Source: Flavobacterium sp. MC2016-06 (lineage in GTDB: Bacteria; Bacteroidota; Bacteroidia; Flavobacteriales; Flavobacteriaceae). From it: 64,000 nucleotides of DNA. Below are positions 16,013 through 25,442 of this stretch, piece by piece (the stretch's first letter is position 1; the number at the start of each line of letters is the position of its first letter). Location of the stretch: contig NZ_WMID02000030.1 of NCBI RefSeq assembly GCF_009711165.2, positions 10,104 through 74,103 of the forward strand, written 5' to 3'. The translations under genes and the position numbers were made by a program. Under the pieces are notes generated by a model. It was not told where the DNA came from, ran no database searches, and was given only the letters and a program-made list of their open reading frames with translations.

Positions 16013-17380
16013 ATGAAAAATAAGCTTACAAAATATTTAAACAAAAATACATCTGCCGCGACGCTAGCCTTTTTTAGGCTGGCGTTTGGTTTAATGATGC
16101 TTTTGAGTTTGATTCGTTTTTTAAGTTACAACTGGGTTGAGAAATTTTATATCGAACCGCTTTTACATTTTACTTATTATGGTTTTGAATGGGTAAAACC
16201 TTTTGGAACTGCAACTTACATCTTGTTTCTTATAGCAATACTTGCATCAATCTGCATTTCGATTGGGTATCGTTTTAAATTGGCTTCGGTATTGTTTTTC
16301 CTAAGTTTTACTTATATCGAATTAATGGATAAGACAACCTACCTCAACCATTACTATTTTATTTCGATCATAAGTTTTGTCTTGATTTTTTTACCTGCAA
16401 ATGCTTATTTTTCAGTTGATGCTTATCTGAAGCCAAAAATTGCTTTTGAGAAAATCCCACGCTGGACAACCGATATTTTAAAAGTCCTTTTAGGAATTGT
16501 ATACTTCTATGCAGGTTTAGCCAAAATAAATTCTGATTGGCTTTTAAAAGCAATGCCTCTAAAAATCTGGCTTCCCAACAATCATACTTTGCCCATTATT
16601 GGAAGTTTATTAAATGAAAACTGGGTTCATTTTGCTTTTAGCTGGACGGGAATGTTTTACGATTTGAGCATTCCGTTTCTATTGCTTTATAAACGAACTC
16701 GCACTTTTGCTTTTATATTGGTGGTTGTTTTTCATCTTCTAACGAGAATCTTATTTCCGATTGGCATTTTCCCATATGTCATGATTGTGAGCTCTTTGCT
16801 TTTCTTTGACAGCAATTTCCATAAAAATTGTCTTAATTTCATAGCCCGATTATTTCATTTGAATTTCAATATCTTTGAAAACGAAAAAGAGATAAAAACT
16901 TCATTTAATGCATTTTACAAAGCAAAAATGATAGTCTTAAGCGGGTTTTTAATATTCCAATTAGTATTTCCTTTTCGATATCTTCTTTATCCGCAAGAAT
17001 TATTTTGGACAGAAGAAGGTTTCCGTTTTTCGTGGCGCGTCATGCTCATGGAAAAAGCCGGATATACACAATTTACAGTAACTGACAGTAAAACCAAAAA
17101 TCAGATTAGAGTTAATAACGGTCATTTTCTAACTGCTTTTCAAGAAAAACAAATGGCTTTTCAGCCCGATTTTATATTAGAATACGCCCACTTTTTACAT
17201 AATTATTATCAAAAACAAGGCATAAACGATCCCGAAGTCCGCGTAGAAAGCTATGTTGCACTCAACGGACGTTTGAGCAAATTATATATTGACCCGAACA
17301 TAAACCTCGCTAAAGAAAATGAATCATTCCAGCACAAAACTTGGATCTTACCTTTTAACGATGAAATTAAAGGATTTTAG
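16013..17380 (+). CDS. HTTM-domain integral membrane protein
   Basis: 455 residues with about eight to ten predicted transmembrane helices in the first 310, matching the HTTM domain (related to vitamin K-dependent gamma-carboxylase). Visible features are FFRLAFGLMMLLSLIRFLSYNWV near the N-terminus, TYIELMDKTTYLNHYYFISIISFVLIFLPAN, and YFYAGLAKINSDWLLKAMPLKIWLP. After a last helix (about 310-330) there is a soluble C-terminal part of about 125 residues. The enzymatic role of bacterial HTTM proteins is unsettled. It follows an imelysin-like gene by 2 bases and overlaps the TonB receptor gene by 20 bases, so the three are strongly coupled, and a role in the same iron-type uptake system is likely. 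Confidence 0.88.
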   Translation: MKNKLTKYLNKNTSAATLAFFRLAFGLMMLLSLIRFLSYNWVEKFYIEPLLHFTYYGFEWVKPFGTATYILFLIAILASICISIGYRFKLASVLFFLSFTYIELMDKTTYLNHYYFISIISFVLIFLPANAYFSVDAYLKPKIAFEKIPRWTTDILKVLLGIVYFYAGLAKINSDWLLKAMPLKIWLPNNHTLPIIGSLLNENWVHFAFSWTGMFYDLSIPFLLLYKRTRTFAFILVVVFHLLTRILFPIGIFPYVMIVSSLLFFDSNFHKNCLNFIARLFHLNFNIFENEKEIKTSFNAFYKAKMIVLSGFLIFQLVFPFRYLLYPQELFWTEEGFRFSWRVMLMEKAGYTQFTVTDSKTKNQIRVNNGHFLTAFQEKQMAFQPDFILEYAHFLHNYYQKQGINDPEVRVESYVALNGRLSKLYIDPNINLAKENESFQHKTWILPFNDEIKGF

Positions 17381-19784
17381 TTTCATCCTCTTTTTTCTCT
17401 TTTCATTAAATGCCTTTTCTCAGACTCATATTTCGGGAGTTCTTATGGGAGAATCTGGCGAAAAACTGGCTTATGCAGAAATCTACAATAAATCGAACGC
17501 AAGTAAAACAATAACGGACAAAGAAGGAAATTTTGACATTACCCTTTCTGCTTCAGGAACTTATACTCTTGTTTTTTATAAAGACAATTATTCGGTTTTA
17601 GAACAAGAGATTTCAGCTCCAAGTTCAAATTTGACGATTACTTTAAACAAAATCACCAATTTATCTGAAGTTGTCATTAAAAATGAAAAAGAAAAAATAT
17701 TCGCACTTCATAAACTAAAAGACATTGAAGGGACAGCAATTTATGCGGGTAAAAAAACGGAAGTTATTTCTGTAGAACAACTTACAGCCAATAAAGCCAC
17801 CAATAATCCGAGACAAATTTATGCTCAGGTTGTGGGTTTAACAATTAATGAAAGTTCCGACGGAGGTTTACAGTTAAGTGTTGGCGGACGCGGTTTGGAT
17901 CCAAATCGAACGGCAAATTTCAACACGCGCCAAAACGGTTACGATATTAGTGCCGATGTTTTGGGTTATCCCGAAAGTTATTACGCAACACCAACAGAAG
18001 CACTTGAAGAAGTTCAGATTGTACGTGGCGCTGCATCTTTACAATACGGAACGCAGTTTGGCGGTTTAATCAATTTCCAAATTAAAAGTCCGAGTAAAAA
18101 ACCAATCGAATTCTTAACCCGAAACACGATTGGTTCTTACGGTTTGTATACTAATTTTTCCAGCTTGAGCGGTACAAAAGGCAAATTCAGCTATTATACG
18201 TTTTTCAATTATAAGAAAGGTGGCAGTTTTAGACCGAACTCAGATTTTGAAAGCAAGAGTTATTTTGGTAATCTAAACTATCAGTTTACAGAGAAAACTT
18301 CTTTACATTTTGATTATACTCATTTCGATTATCTAGCGCAGCAACCTGGCGGATTAACTGATGAAATGTTCAACCAAGATCCTTCTCAAAGTAACAGAAC
18401 TCGTAACTGGTTTGCCGTAAACTGGAACTTATTTGCACTTCGACTCAATCATCATTTTGATAACGATGCCGATTTTTCGTTACAGTTATTTGGTTTAGAT
18501 GCCAGCAGAAATACAGTTGGTTTTAGACCCAACCGCGTTGCACAAGCAGATCCGGGCGGACAACGTGATTTAATTAAAGGCGATTTTGTCAATTGGGGAG
18601 CAGAAGCGCGTTATTTAAAAAAATATAATATTGGCAGTAATTCAAATGCTTTCTTAATTGGAGCAAAATACTATCAGGCAGAAAACACCGGGCTTCAAGG
18701 TGCTGGAAGTTCTGGAAACGATGCTAATTTTAATTTGGCTTCCGCCGAATTTCCAGGATATCCAAATCAATCAAATTTTAAATATCCGAATTTGAATGTT
18801 TCCCTTTTTGGAGAAAACATCTTCAAAATAAATCAGAATTTCTCGATTACACCCGGCTTTAGATATGAAAACATCAAAACGCAGGCAGACGGAACATACC
18901 AAAAAATTAATCTTGATGGTGCTGGAAATGTTATTTTAGACGAAACTGTTGTTGAGAATATAGTCAAAAAACGTAATTTCTTTTTATTTGGGGTTGGATT
19001 AAGTTATAAACCGCAAAACGGAATAGAGTTCTACGGAAACGTGTCGCAAAACTACCGTTCGGTAACTTTTAATGATATTAGAACCGTAACTACAAGTCAG
19101 ATCATTTCACCAGACATTACAGATGAAAAAGGATATACCTCTGATATTGGTATTCGAGGTCAGATAAACGACAAAATTAGGTTTGATTCGAGTATTTTTG
19201 GTTTATACTACAATGACAAAATTGGAGAATACTTTACCGAAGTCGATGCTAAGTCTGTCAGCATAAGAGATAATCTAGGAACTGCTTTTACTTATGGCTT
19301 TGAAACTATGGTAGATTGGAGTTTAAACAAGACTTTCTTTGAAGAAAATCCTAATATAATCTGGAATGTCTTCTCGAATGTCGCGATTACAAATTCTAAG
19401 TATTTAAAATCTGCTATTCCAAACATTGAAGGCAATGATGTAGAGTTTGTTCCTCTTTTTAATATTAAAACGGGAACTGGAATTGGTTATAAAAACTTCA
19501 TGTCGAGTATTCAGCTTACTTATGTATCATCGCAATTTACCGATGCGACTAACCAAGATGTGGGAACAAATGCCATAAGCAGTGGTATTTTTGGTAAAAT
19601 TCCATCTTATTACGTAGCCGATTTTTCGTCTTCTTATAAATGGAAAAATTGGAAACTAGAAGCCGGTATTAACAATTTTACTGATAATAAATATTTCACC
19701 AGACGCGCCACAGGATACCCTGGGCCTGGAATTATTCCATCGGACACTAGAACTTTTTATACTACTTTAGAATTTATTTTCTAA
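17361..19784 (+). CDS. TonB-dependent outer-membrane receptor (FecA-like)
   Basis: The start at 17361 (MKLKDFSFILFFLF) gives a signal peptide; it overlaps the HTTM gene by 20 bases. The 807-residue product has a carboxypeptidase-regulatory-like domain (about 20-105), a plug (about 125-240) with IYAQVVGLTINE, GGRGLDPNRTANFNTRQNG and VRGAASLQYGTQFGG, and a large barrel ending in YTTLEFIF with terminal Phe. The plug sequence is most like Fe3+-dicitrate (FecA) receptors, though no N-terminal signalling domain or sigma/anti-sigma pair is present. Its partners are imelysin and HTTM proteins, so the substrate is probably an iron complex; this is inference. A strong terminator follows. Confidence 0.92.
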   Translation: MKLKDFSFILFFLFSLNAFSQTHISGVLMGESGEKLAYAEIYNKSNASKTITDKEGNFDITLSASGTYTLVFYKDNYSVLEQEISAPSSNLTITLNKITNLSEVVIKNEKEKIFALHKLKDIEGTAIYAGKKTEVISVEQLTANKATNNPRQIYAQVVGLTINESSDGGLQLSVGGRGLDPNRTANFNTRQNGYDISADVLGYPESYYATPTEALEEVQIVRGAASLQYGTQFGGLINFQIKSPSKKPIEFLTRNTIGSYGLYTNFSSLSGTKGKFSYYTFFNYKKGGSFRPNSDFESKSYFGNLNYQFTEKTSLHFDYTHFDYLAQQPGGLTDEMFNQDPSQSNRTRNWFAVNWNLFALRLNHHFDNDADFSLQLFGLDASRNTVGFRPNRVAQADPGGQRDLIKGDFVNWGAEARYLKKYNIGSNSNAFLIGAKYYQAENTGLQGAGSSGNDANFNLASAEFPGYPNQSNFKYPNLNVSLFGENIFKINQNFSITPGFRYENIKTQADGTYQKINLDGAGNVILDETVVENIVKKRNFFLFGVGLSYKPQNGIEFYGNVSQNYRSVTFNDIRTVTTSQIISPDITDEKGYTSDIGIRGQINDKIRFDSSIFGLYYNDKIGEYFTEVDAKSVSIRDNLGTAFTYGFETMVDWSLNKTFFEENPNIIWNVFSNVAITNSKYLKSAIPNIEGNDVEFVPLFNIKTGTGIGYKNFMSSIQLTYVSSQFTDATNQDVGTNAISSGIFGKIPSYYVADFSSSYKWKNWKLEAGINNFTDNKYFTRRATGYPGPGIIPSDTRTFYTTLEFIF

Positions 19785-19795
19785 ATGTGAAACAC

Positions 19796-19838
19796 AAAAA
19801 ATCCCAAAACTACATTTAGAGCAGTTTTGGGATTTTTT
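19796..19838. terminator. Bidirectional terminator after TonB receptor gene
   Basis: 16-bp perfect arms (AAAAAATCCCAAAACT at 19796-19811; complement at 19823-19838) with an 11-base loop. The convergent minus-strand gene ends 4 bases beyond. Confidence 0.9.
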
Positions 19839-19841
19839 TTA

Positions 19842-20366
19842 TCATTTGGTTTGGTCTATCTTTTCCTTATCAATAAACTTAACTACTGTTTTACTATTTG
19901 TCATTATTAAATAACCAGAAAGAGCTTTCAAAAAATAAAATATAAGCCATGATGCACCCATATATTCATTAATCCTTTCTTTTTGCTTTGCAAATTCATA
20001 AATCGTTGAGCAAAGTTTAGGAAGTGCTTCAATAAAAACATCTGCTCCAATTACAATAACAACAATAGAAAGCACCGTTTTATACGGGATATTCAAATCT
20101 ATTTTGTCTTGAGAAAAATTTTTGTCAAGTCTTAATTTTTCAATTAACCAAGCTGATTTAAAAAGAAAAACACTTGCTACAAGAAGATAAAGAATAAGTG
20201 TGCCAAAAGTAATAATCCAAGCAGCTATTAAATTTTTCCAATTCAATCCACTATCAGATGTAAAAGCAAAGGTTGAAGCAAATTGTGTTATAACATACAC
20301 GCTATTTATTAAAAGCCAAAGACCAATTCCTTTTATAATAATACTCCAAAATGTCTTAATCTCCAT
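19842..20366 (-). CDS. Small integral membrane protein, function unknown
   Basis: The start at 20366 (MEIKTFWSIIIKGIG) is preferred over a longer frame. 174 residues with about four hydrophobic helices: near residues 8-30, 45-72, 95-115 and 140-160. The loops are Lys-rich. I see no conserved motif and no family I can name. It lies on the minus strand downstream of another uncharacterised gene with a gap of 41 bases and shares a terminator with the TonB receptor operon on the opposite strand. Confidence 0.6.
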   Translation of the reverse strand: MEIKTFWSIIIKGIGLWLLINSVYVITQFASTFAFTSDSGLNWKNLIAAWIITFGTLILYLLVASVFLFKSAWLIEKLRLDKNFSQDKIDLNIPYKTVLSIVVIVIGADVFIEALPKLCSTIYEFAKQKERINEYMGASWLIFYFLKALSGYLIMTNSKTVVKFIDKEKIDQTK

Positions 20367-20407
20367 AAATTTATTTTTCCTGTATACAAATGGTAAAACC
20401 AATTAAT

Positions 20408-20809
20408 CTAAACAATTCCTTTCTCAATCATCTCCAGCATTACTGGCGAAGCATTTTTAAAAGTCGGTGGTTGTTCGATAATACTTCCAGCGTTTTTCTT
20501 ATTTACTTTAAAAGTCAAATCATTGTCTGTTGTAAAAAGTAAAGCTGTCAAAAAAGGATTTTTAATATAAGAACCCAAAACCATTAAAGCTTCATCTAAA
20601 GTATGAATACTTTCTATTTCTTCGGTTTTATAACGCGTTGTTAACGAAATCGAATAGGTGTCATCTTCATTCAAAACCAATCTGAAATAGATGTTTTTGA
20701 TTTCGGTATCGCCAATAGTTTTAGCTAAAGTTAGTTTGGCAAAAGTGCCGCTCGTTATGCTTTCTTTCACGCGTTCGCAGAAAAGAGCAAATATAGGTTC
20801 GTAAGACAT
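20408..20809 (-). CDS. Conserved-looking hypothetical protein
   Basis: 133 residues, soluble, mixed alpha/beta, without signal peptide. Start MSYEPIFALFCERVKESI. The alternating pattern FAKLTLAKTIG, IYFRLVL, YSISLTTRYKTEE suggests a beta-sheet core. No motif allows a named function. It sits 104 bases after the enoyl-CoA hydratase gene on the same strand and may be independent of it, since a repeat-rich gap (20840-20905, CTTTGTG elements) lies between them. Confidence 0.65.
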   Translation of the reverse strand: MSYEPIFALFCERVKESITSGTFAKLTLAKTIGDTEIKNIYFRLVLNEDDTYSISLTTRYKTEEIESIHTLDEALMVLGSYIKNPFLTALLFTTDNDLTFKVNKKNAGSIIEQPPTFKNASPVMLEMIEKGIV

Positions 20810-20913
20810 GTTTTTTAATTTATTTTCTAAGGTTCTAAAATGGCTGATGAATCACTAAGTTTTTAAATTCTTTGTGATTCTCTGCGCATTCTTTGTGGAA
20901 CTTTGTGATATAG

Positions 20914-21696
20914 CTATTTCCCAGTAAATTCAGCTTTTCGTTTTTCTAAAAATGCAGTAGTTCCTTCTTTAAAATCTTGAGTTCCGAAGCATTTTCCGAA
21001 TGATTTTATCTCCGTATCAAATCCGTTTTTACCATCTGTAAAGTTAGCGTTTATAGATTTTATCGCTTTGCTGATCGCAAAAGGAGCATTTTTGATTATT
21101 TTTTGAGCAATTGCTTTAGTAAAATCTAAAAGCTCTGCCTGCGTTACTACATGATTTACTAAACCATATTGTTTCGCATCATCTGCAGTAATCATTCCAG
21201 CTGTCATAATCATTTCCATCGCACGACCTTTACCTACTAATTGTGGCAAACGCTGTGTTCCTCCGTAACCTGGAATCAATCCTAAACTTACTTCTGGCAA
21301 TCCCATTTTAGCATTATCAGACGCAATTCTAAAATGACAAGCCATTGCCAATTCTAATCCACCGCCAAGAGCAAAACCATTAACTGCTGCAATAACTGGT
21401 TTCTTTAAATTTTCGATATAATCAAAAAGAGATTCCTGCCCTTCAGCTGCCAATTGTGCTCCTTCAATAATGGTATAATTAGCAAATTCCGAAATATCAG
21501 CTCCAGCTACAAATGCTTTCTCTCCACTTCCGGTTACTATAATTACTCGAACATCGTTGTTTTTACCTAATATTTTTATTGCTTTATTTAGATCACTAAT
21601 CGTTGCTTTGTTTAAAGCATTTAGCTTTGTTGGACGATTAATAGTTACGACCGCAATATTTTCTTCAATAGAAATTAAAAGATTTTCGTAGTTCAT
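20914..21696 (-). CDS. Enoyl-CoA hydratase (crotonase family)
   Basis: 260 residues, the standard crotonase length. The oxyanion-hole segments AFVAGADI (61-68) and GFALGGGLELAMAC (107-120) and both catalytic glutamates, Glu115 and Glu135 (GLPEVSLGLIPGYGGTQRL), are present, so it should hydrate 2-enoyl-CoA in beta-oxidation or butanoyl-CoA metabolism. The C-terminal helix has FGKCFGTQDFKEGTTAFLEKRKAEF, as in short-chain enoyl-CoA hydratases. It is 10 bases downstream of a histidine kinase gene on the same strand, and probably cotranscribed. No other fatty-acid oxidation gene is in the window. Confidence 0.93.
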   Translation of the reverse strand: MNYENLLISIEENIAVVTINRPTKLNALNKATISDLNKAIKILGKNNDVRVIIVTGSGEKAFVAGADISEFANYTIIEGAQLAAEGQESLFDYIENLKKPVIAAVNGFALGGGLELAMACHFRIASDNAKMGLPEVSLGLIPGYGGTQRLPQLVGKGRAMEMIMTAGMITADDAKQYGLVNHVVTQAELLDFTKAIAQKIIKNAPFAISKAIKSINANFTDGKNGFDTEIKSFGKCFGTQDFKEGTTAFLEKRKAEFTGK

Positions 21697-21706
21697 GACG
21701 CTTTTT

Positions 21707-23179
21707 TTAGGAGTTTGTGATCGGTAAAGAAACTATAAATGTGGTTCCTTTTCCATAAGTTGACTCAAAGGTAATTGTTCCTTTGTAATTTTCGATGATG
21801 TTTTTAATAATTCCCAATCCAAGTCCCATTCCACTGGTTTTGGTTGTAAATTTAGGTTCGAAAATTCTGCCGATATCCAGTTTCTGAATTCCGATTCCGT
21901 TATCTTTTACTGCAATTTCAACATTGTTCTGTTTGCGCATTACGGTAACTAAAATTGATTTATGGAATTGGCTGTCTGGAATTGCTTGTGTGGCATTTTT
22001 AACCAAATTGGTAATCACACGAATTAATTGTGTTCGATCCATTTTAGAAATGATCTCTGGTTCTGGACTTTCAAAAACAATATAATCTTCATTAAAAATA
22101 TCCAGCGCTAATTCTACTACCTCAACTACATTCAAAGTTTCGTTTTGTTGTGCTGGCATAGAAGCAAAGTTAGAAAATGCAGAAGCTACGGCTGTCATGG
22201 TATCAATCTGCTGTATTAAAGTCTCTGAATAATCATTCATTTTCTGCTTAACATCTGGAGCTGTTGGATCAAACTTTCGTTGAAAACTCTGCACAGTCAA
22301 ACGCATCGGCGTAAGCGGATTTTTAATTTCGTGTGCTACTTGTTTTGCCATTTCGCGCCAAGCTTCTTCACGCTCACTTTGGGCCAATTTTACAGCACTG
22401 GTTTCTAGTTTATCTACCATTCCGTTATAAGCATTAATCAAGAAGTTGATTTCTTTGCTGGTAGCTTCTAAAACAATTTTCTCGTTTTTCTGCTCTAAAT
22501 TGGTTTCTTCCAATTTATCTGAAATGGTTTTTAGAGATTTTGTAATATAAGTCGATAAGAAATAGGCCAATGCAAAAGCCACAATCAGCATAAACGAATA
22601 TACTTGGCTCAGTCGAATTAAAAAAGTATTCAATTCGTTGTCATAATAACCATCGTCTTCTAAATATGGAAGATTTAAAACTCCAAGCGGTTTAAATTTT
22701 TCGTCTTTTATTAAACTATAAGACGATCTATTTTTAACTCCGTCGATGGTTTTAATATCTACAAAACGCTTTTCTATAGAAGAACGTACTAATTTTAGAA
22801 TATATGCCGGAATTGGCGGCGCGACTTTATCTACGGCAAAAGACTCTTTAGAAGATTTTAATAATTTCCCGTCAAGGCTGTAAATGTTGATTTCGATTTT
22901 GTGAATCTGCGCTAATTCGTGGATTTTATCTTTAAAGATCAAATCTAGATTAGCCGTTTTCAGTGGATATGTTGTAGTTGCCAGCACATAATTGATATGT
23001 TCTTTTACGGCATTTTCTTTACGTTCAAGTCGTTCTTGATGATATTCTTTGGCTTCTGTTTTAAATTGAATAATAGAAATAGATGCCAATAAAAAAGATG
23101 CCACAACAATCAATACAATCATCGATAGGAAAATCCTAGTTCGCAATGAAAGCATCGACATTTTGAGGTTGTTCAGCAT
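21707..23179 (-). CDS. NtrY-like sensor histidine kinase
   Basis: I prefer the ATG at 23179 (MLNNLKMSML): the longer start at 23203 lies inside a GTTTCAAG repeat. 490 residues: a first helix (about 14-34), a periplasmic sensor (about 35-190), a second helix (about 192-212), HAMP (212-265) and a catalytic core. The phosphorylated His is in AHEIKNPLTPMRLTVQSFQRK, with N-box RVITNLVKNATQAI and glycine boxes VKDNGIGIQ and GMGLGLGIIKNIIE. The H-box is close to NtrY. There is no response regulator beside it, so its partner is unlinked. The signal is unknown. Confidence 0.92.
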   Translation of the reverse strand: MLNNLKMSMLSLRTRIFLSMIVLIVVASFLLASISIIQFKTEAKEYHQERLERKENAVKEHINYVLATTTYPLKTANLDLIFKDKIHELAQIHKIEINIYSLDGKLLKSSKESFAVDKVAPPIPAYILKLVRSSIEKRFVDIKTIDGVKNRSSYSLIKDEKFKPLGVLNLPYLEDDGYYDNELNTFLIRLSQVYSFMLIVAFALAYFLSTYITKSLKTISDKLEETNLEQKNEKIVLEATSKEINFLINAYNGMVDKLETSAVKLAQSEREEAWREMAKQVAHEIKNPLTPMRLTVQSFQRKFDPTAPDVKQKMNDYSETLIQQIDTMTAVASAFSNFASMPAQQNETLNVVEVVELALDIFNEDYIVFESPEPEIISKMDRTQLIRVITNLVKNATQAIPDSQFHKSILVTVMRKQNNVEIAVKDNGIGIQKLDIGRIFEPKFTTKTSGMGLGLGIIKNIIENYKGTITFESTYGKGTTFIVSLPITNS

Positions 23180-23188
23180 ATAGTTTTT

Positions 23189-23259
23189 TGTTTCAAGTTT
23201 CAAGTTTCAGGTTTCAGGTTTCAGGTTTCGCTGCGATTGACAACTTGAAACCTGAAACT
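23189..23259. repeat. GTTTCAAG/GTTTCAGG repeat run
   Basis: Five GTTTCA(A/G)G direct copies are followed, after a short GC-rich spacer, by AACTTGAAACCTGAAAC in inverse orientation, so the run can fold on itself. It separates hemJ from the kinase gene. Confidence 0.8.
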
Positions 23260-23266
23260 AAAAATA

Positions 23267-23815
23267 CTATTTCTTTTCTCTTATTCTTTTATAAAATTGA
23301 AAGCCCAACATTAGTAAAACTGAAAATAAAATGATTCCGATTACACCAAAAATCCAATTCACAGCACTTTTTAAAACTACCAAAAAAACTATAGCAAACA
23401 AAATTATGGTAGCACCTTCATTCCACAAACGCATAAAATTACTAGAATATTTCACTTCATGATTTTGTAATTGTTTGAAAATTTGATGACATTTTAAATG
23501 ATACAAATACAAAAGGAAAACAAAGCACAACTTTACATGCATCCAAGGCATTTTGAGCCAAGCGTTACCTAAATCAGTAAAAAGTAACATCCAAAAAGCA
23601 AAAATACTTGCCAAAATTGCTGATGGCCATGTAATAATATACCACAAGCGATAAGACATAATTTTAAATTGCTCCTGTAAAATTTCTTTTTCAGGAGATG
23701 GTTTTTCACTAGCCTCAATTTGATATACAAATAAGCGTACTATATTAAATAACCCAACAAACCAAGTTAATACAAAGATTATGTGTAATGACTTTAAGTA
23801 GTTATAGTATTCCAT
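23267..23815 (-). CDS. hemJ: Protoporphyrinogen oxidase HemJ
   Basis: 182 residues with about four to five transmembrane helices. The N-terminal signature LHIIFVLTWFVGLFNIVRLFVYQ (about 10-32) matches HemJ, including His11, a likely heme ligand. A second block, PWMHVKLCFVFLLYLYHLKC, matches the conserved KL-x-YH helix. HemJ oxidises protoporphyrinogen IX to protoporphyrin IX in bacteria without HemG or HemY. It sits 72 bases downstream of hemH on the same strand, that is, the two last steps of heme synthesis are adjacent. CopD-family copper proteins are distantly related, but the context supports HemJ. Confidence 0.9.
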   Translation of the reverse strand: MEYYNYLKSLHIIFVLTWFVGLFNIVRLFVYQIEASEKPSPEKEILQEQFKIMSYRLWYIITWPSAILASIFAFWMLLFTDLGNAWLKMPWMHVKLCFVFLLYLYHLKCHQIFKQLQNHEVKYSSNFMRLWNEGATIILFAIVFLVVLKSAVNWIFGVIGIILFSVLLMLGFQFYKRIREKK

Positions 23816-23830
23816 AATTATTTATTTCAA

Positions 23831-23882
23831 GTTTCAAGTTTAAGGTTTTTTTTAAAGTTGATTATAACCTTAAACTTGAAAC
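23831..23882. repeat. Inverted repeat between hemH and hemJ
   Basis: 17-base perfect arms (GTTTCAAGTTTAAGGTT at 23831-23847, complement at 23866-23882) with an 18-base T-rich loop. It is in the hemH-hemJ spacer and may be an mRNA processing hairpin or partial terminator. Confidence 0.8.
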
Positions 23883-23887
23883 AAATA

Positions 23888-24901
23888 TTATTTAGCCCAA
23901 TCATTAATCCAATTACCTACAGTTTCACACCATTCGTCGTCGTCATTCAAACACGGAATCGCTAAGAATTGTTTACCGCCATTGGCTTCAAAATCTTCTT
24001 TAGCGCGCATGGCAATTTCTTCTAATGTTTCTAAACAATCCGACACGAAAGCTGGAGTTACAACAGCTAAATTCTTGATGCCTTTTGCCGGCATTTTATC
24101 AATTTCAATATCGGTGTAAGGTTCTAGCCATTTATCGCCCGCTAAACGAGATTGAAAAGTCAAACTGTATTTATCTTCTGGAAGACCCAATAATTTTACA
24201 ACTTGTTTTGTAGTTTCATAACATTGATGACGGTAGCAAAAATCATGCGCTGGAGATGGCGTATTACAACATGAACCATCAATTTTACAATGTGATTTTG
24301 TTACATCCGTTTTGCGAATATGACGCTCTGGGATTCCATGATAAGAAAACAATAAATGATCGTATTCAAAAGTTCCTAAATGTTTCTGAATAGAATCTGC
24401 TAAATTTTTAATGTAATCTGGTTTGTTATAGAATGCTGGAACATCGGTAAAAGTCATTTCTGGAAATTTACTTTTTCTAATTTCTTCTGCTTTAACTAAA
24501 ATAGTCAAAGTAGAAGCCATTGCATATTGTGGATATAATGGAAAAAGCAATACTTCGGTAACTCCTTTATCATGCAATTCTTGAAGTCCTTTTTCGATGG
24601 TCATAGATCCGTAACGCATTGCTAATGCAACAGGAACATTTACTAAAGGCTGCACTTTTTTCTGCATTCTTTCGGAAAGAACCACTAAAGGAGAACCTTC
24701 TTCCCACCAGATTTTTGCATAAGCATGTGCAGATTCTTCTGGTCTTTTTCTTAAAATAATACCGCGAACTAACAACGCTCTCAATAAATACGGAACATCG
24801 ATCACGTATTTATCCATTAAAAATTCGTCTAAATAGGGTTTAACATCTTTTGGAGTTGGACTTTCGGGAGAACCTAAGTTTACTAATAATACGCCTTTCA
24901 T
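23888..24901 (-). CDS. hemH: Ferrochelatase
   Basis: The start at 24901 (MKGVLLVNLGSPESP) is chosen because it opens the conserved N-terminal block; another ATG lies 7 codons upstream. The 337-residue product keeps VNLGSPESPTPKDVKPYLDEFLMD and the catalytic region LLFSYHGIPERHIRKTD, whose His is the iron/porphyrin catalyst. It inserts Fe2+ into protoporphyrin IX (or copro, in the alternative pathway). The presence of hemF and hemJ in the region supports the protoporphyrin route. The Cys cluster DGSCCNTPSPAHDFCYRHQC in the middle is notable and could hold an iron-sulfur or structural site; some ferrochelatases carry [2Fe-2S], but its location here differs from the usual C-terminal place. Confidence 0.95.
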   Translation of the reverse strand: MKGVLLVNLGSPESPTPKDVKPYLDEFLMDKYVIDVPYLLRALLVRGIILRKRPEESAHAYAKIWWEEGSPLVVLSERMQKKVQPLVNVPVALAMRYGSMTIEKGLQELHDKGVTEVLLFPLYPQYAMASTLTILVKAEEIRKSKFPEMTFTDVPAFYNKPDYIKNLADSIQKHLGTFEYDHLLFSYHGIPERHIRKTDVTKSHCKIDGSCCNTPSPAHDFCYRHQCYETTKQVVKLLGLPEDKYSLTFQSRLAGDKWLEPYTDIEIDKMPAKGIKNLAVVTPAFVSDCLETLEEIAMRAKEDFEANGGKQFLAIPCLNDDDEWCETVGNWINDWAK

Positions 24902-25039
24902 TATATTTTTTTTGTTTTTCATTAAGTATCATTCCGAAGAATGAAAATTTCGTCAAAAGTAGAACTTGCTGCTTTTTTGAAATATGATAATTATTACTTT
25001 TTATTTATATCTTGATTTATAAAACTGATTGATACTTCT

Positions 25040-25438
25040 CTAAAAGTCATTGGTTGGAAAAGTTATCATTTCTTTTTTTATTTTAACTTCTTTCTTATTT
25101 ATTAAACATTCTATTTCTCCATTTTCAATATTTACTAAAGCAACATTTTCTTTTCCAAAAGTAACTTTAAGCTTTCCTGATCTTACAGAAATAAATTTAA
25201 TTTTAGTCTTTCTTTTACTGCACTTTGTAACCACTTCTGCCTTCCATTTGATTATTCCGTTTTGTATAGCAATTAAGTTTTGATTTTTCTTCTCTATACA
25301 AAAAGTTATTCCTCCTACATATTCTATTCCTTCAAGTTTCAATAATTCATCATAATTTGGTTTATCTTGGGAGTTGTCTTGCGCGAACGATTTAAACATA
25401 CAGAAGAAAACAAGTAAAAAGAAAAACTTCTTTTTCAT
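25040..25438 (-). CDS. Small secreted protein, unknown function
   Basis: The start at 25438 (MKKKFFFLLVFF) gives a signal peptide ending about FAQ (residue 20). The 132-residue product is Lys-rich and beta-strand rich after the signal, with two Cys (in ITFCIE and VTKCSK) that could form a disulfide and a third in IECLIN. I recognise no family. It follows the AraC-family gene by 4 bases on the same strand and is probably cotranscribed. Confidence 0.6.
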   Translation of the reverse strand: MKKKFFFLLVFFCMFKSFAQDNSQDKPNYDELLKLEGIEYVGGITFCIEKKNQNLIAIQNGIIKWKAEVVTKCSKRKTKIKFISVRSGKLKVTFGKENVALVNIENGEIECLINKKEVKIKKEMITFPTNDF

Positions 25439-25442
25439 TTTA

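Noticed and set aside
23189..23882. CRISPR-like array from GTTTCAAG copies
   Set aside because: The copies are 7-10 bases, contiguous or irregular, with no spacers of even length and no cas genes.
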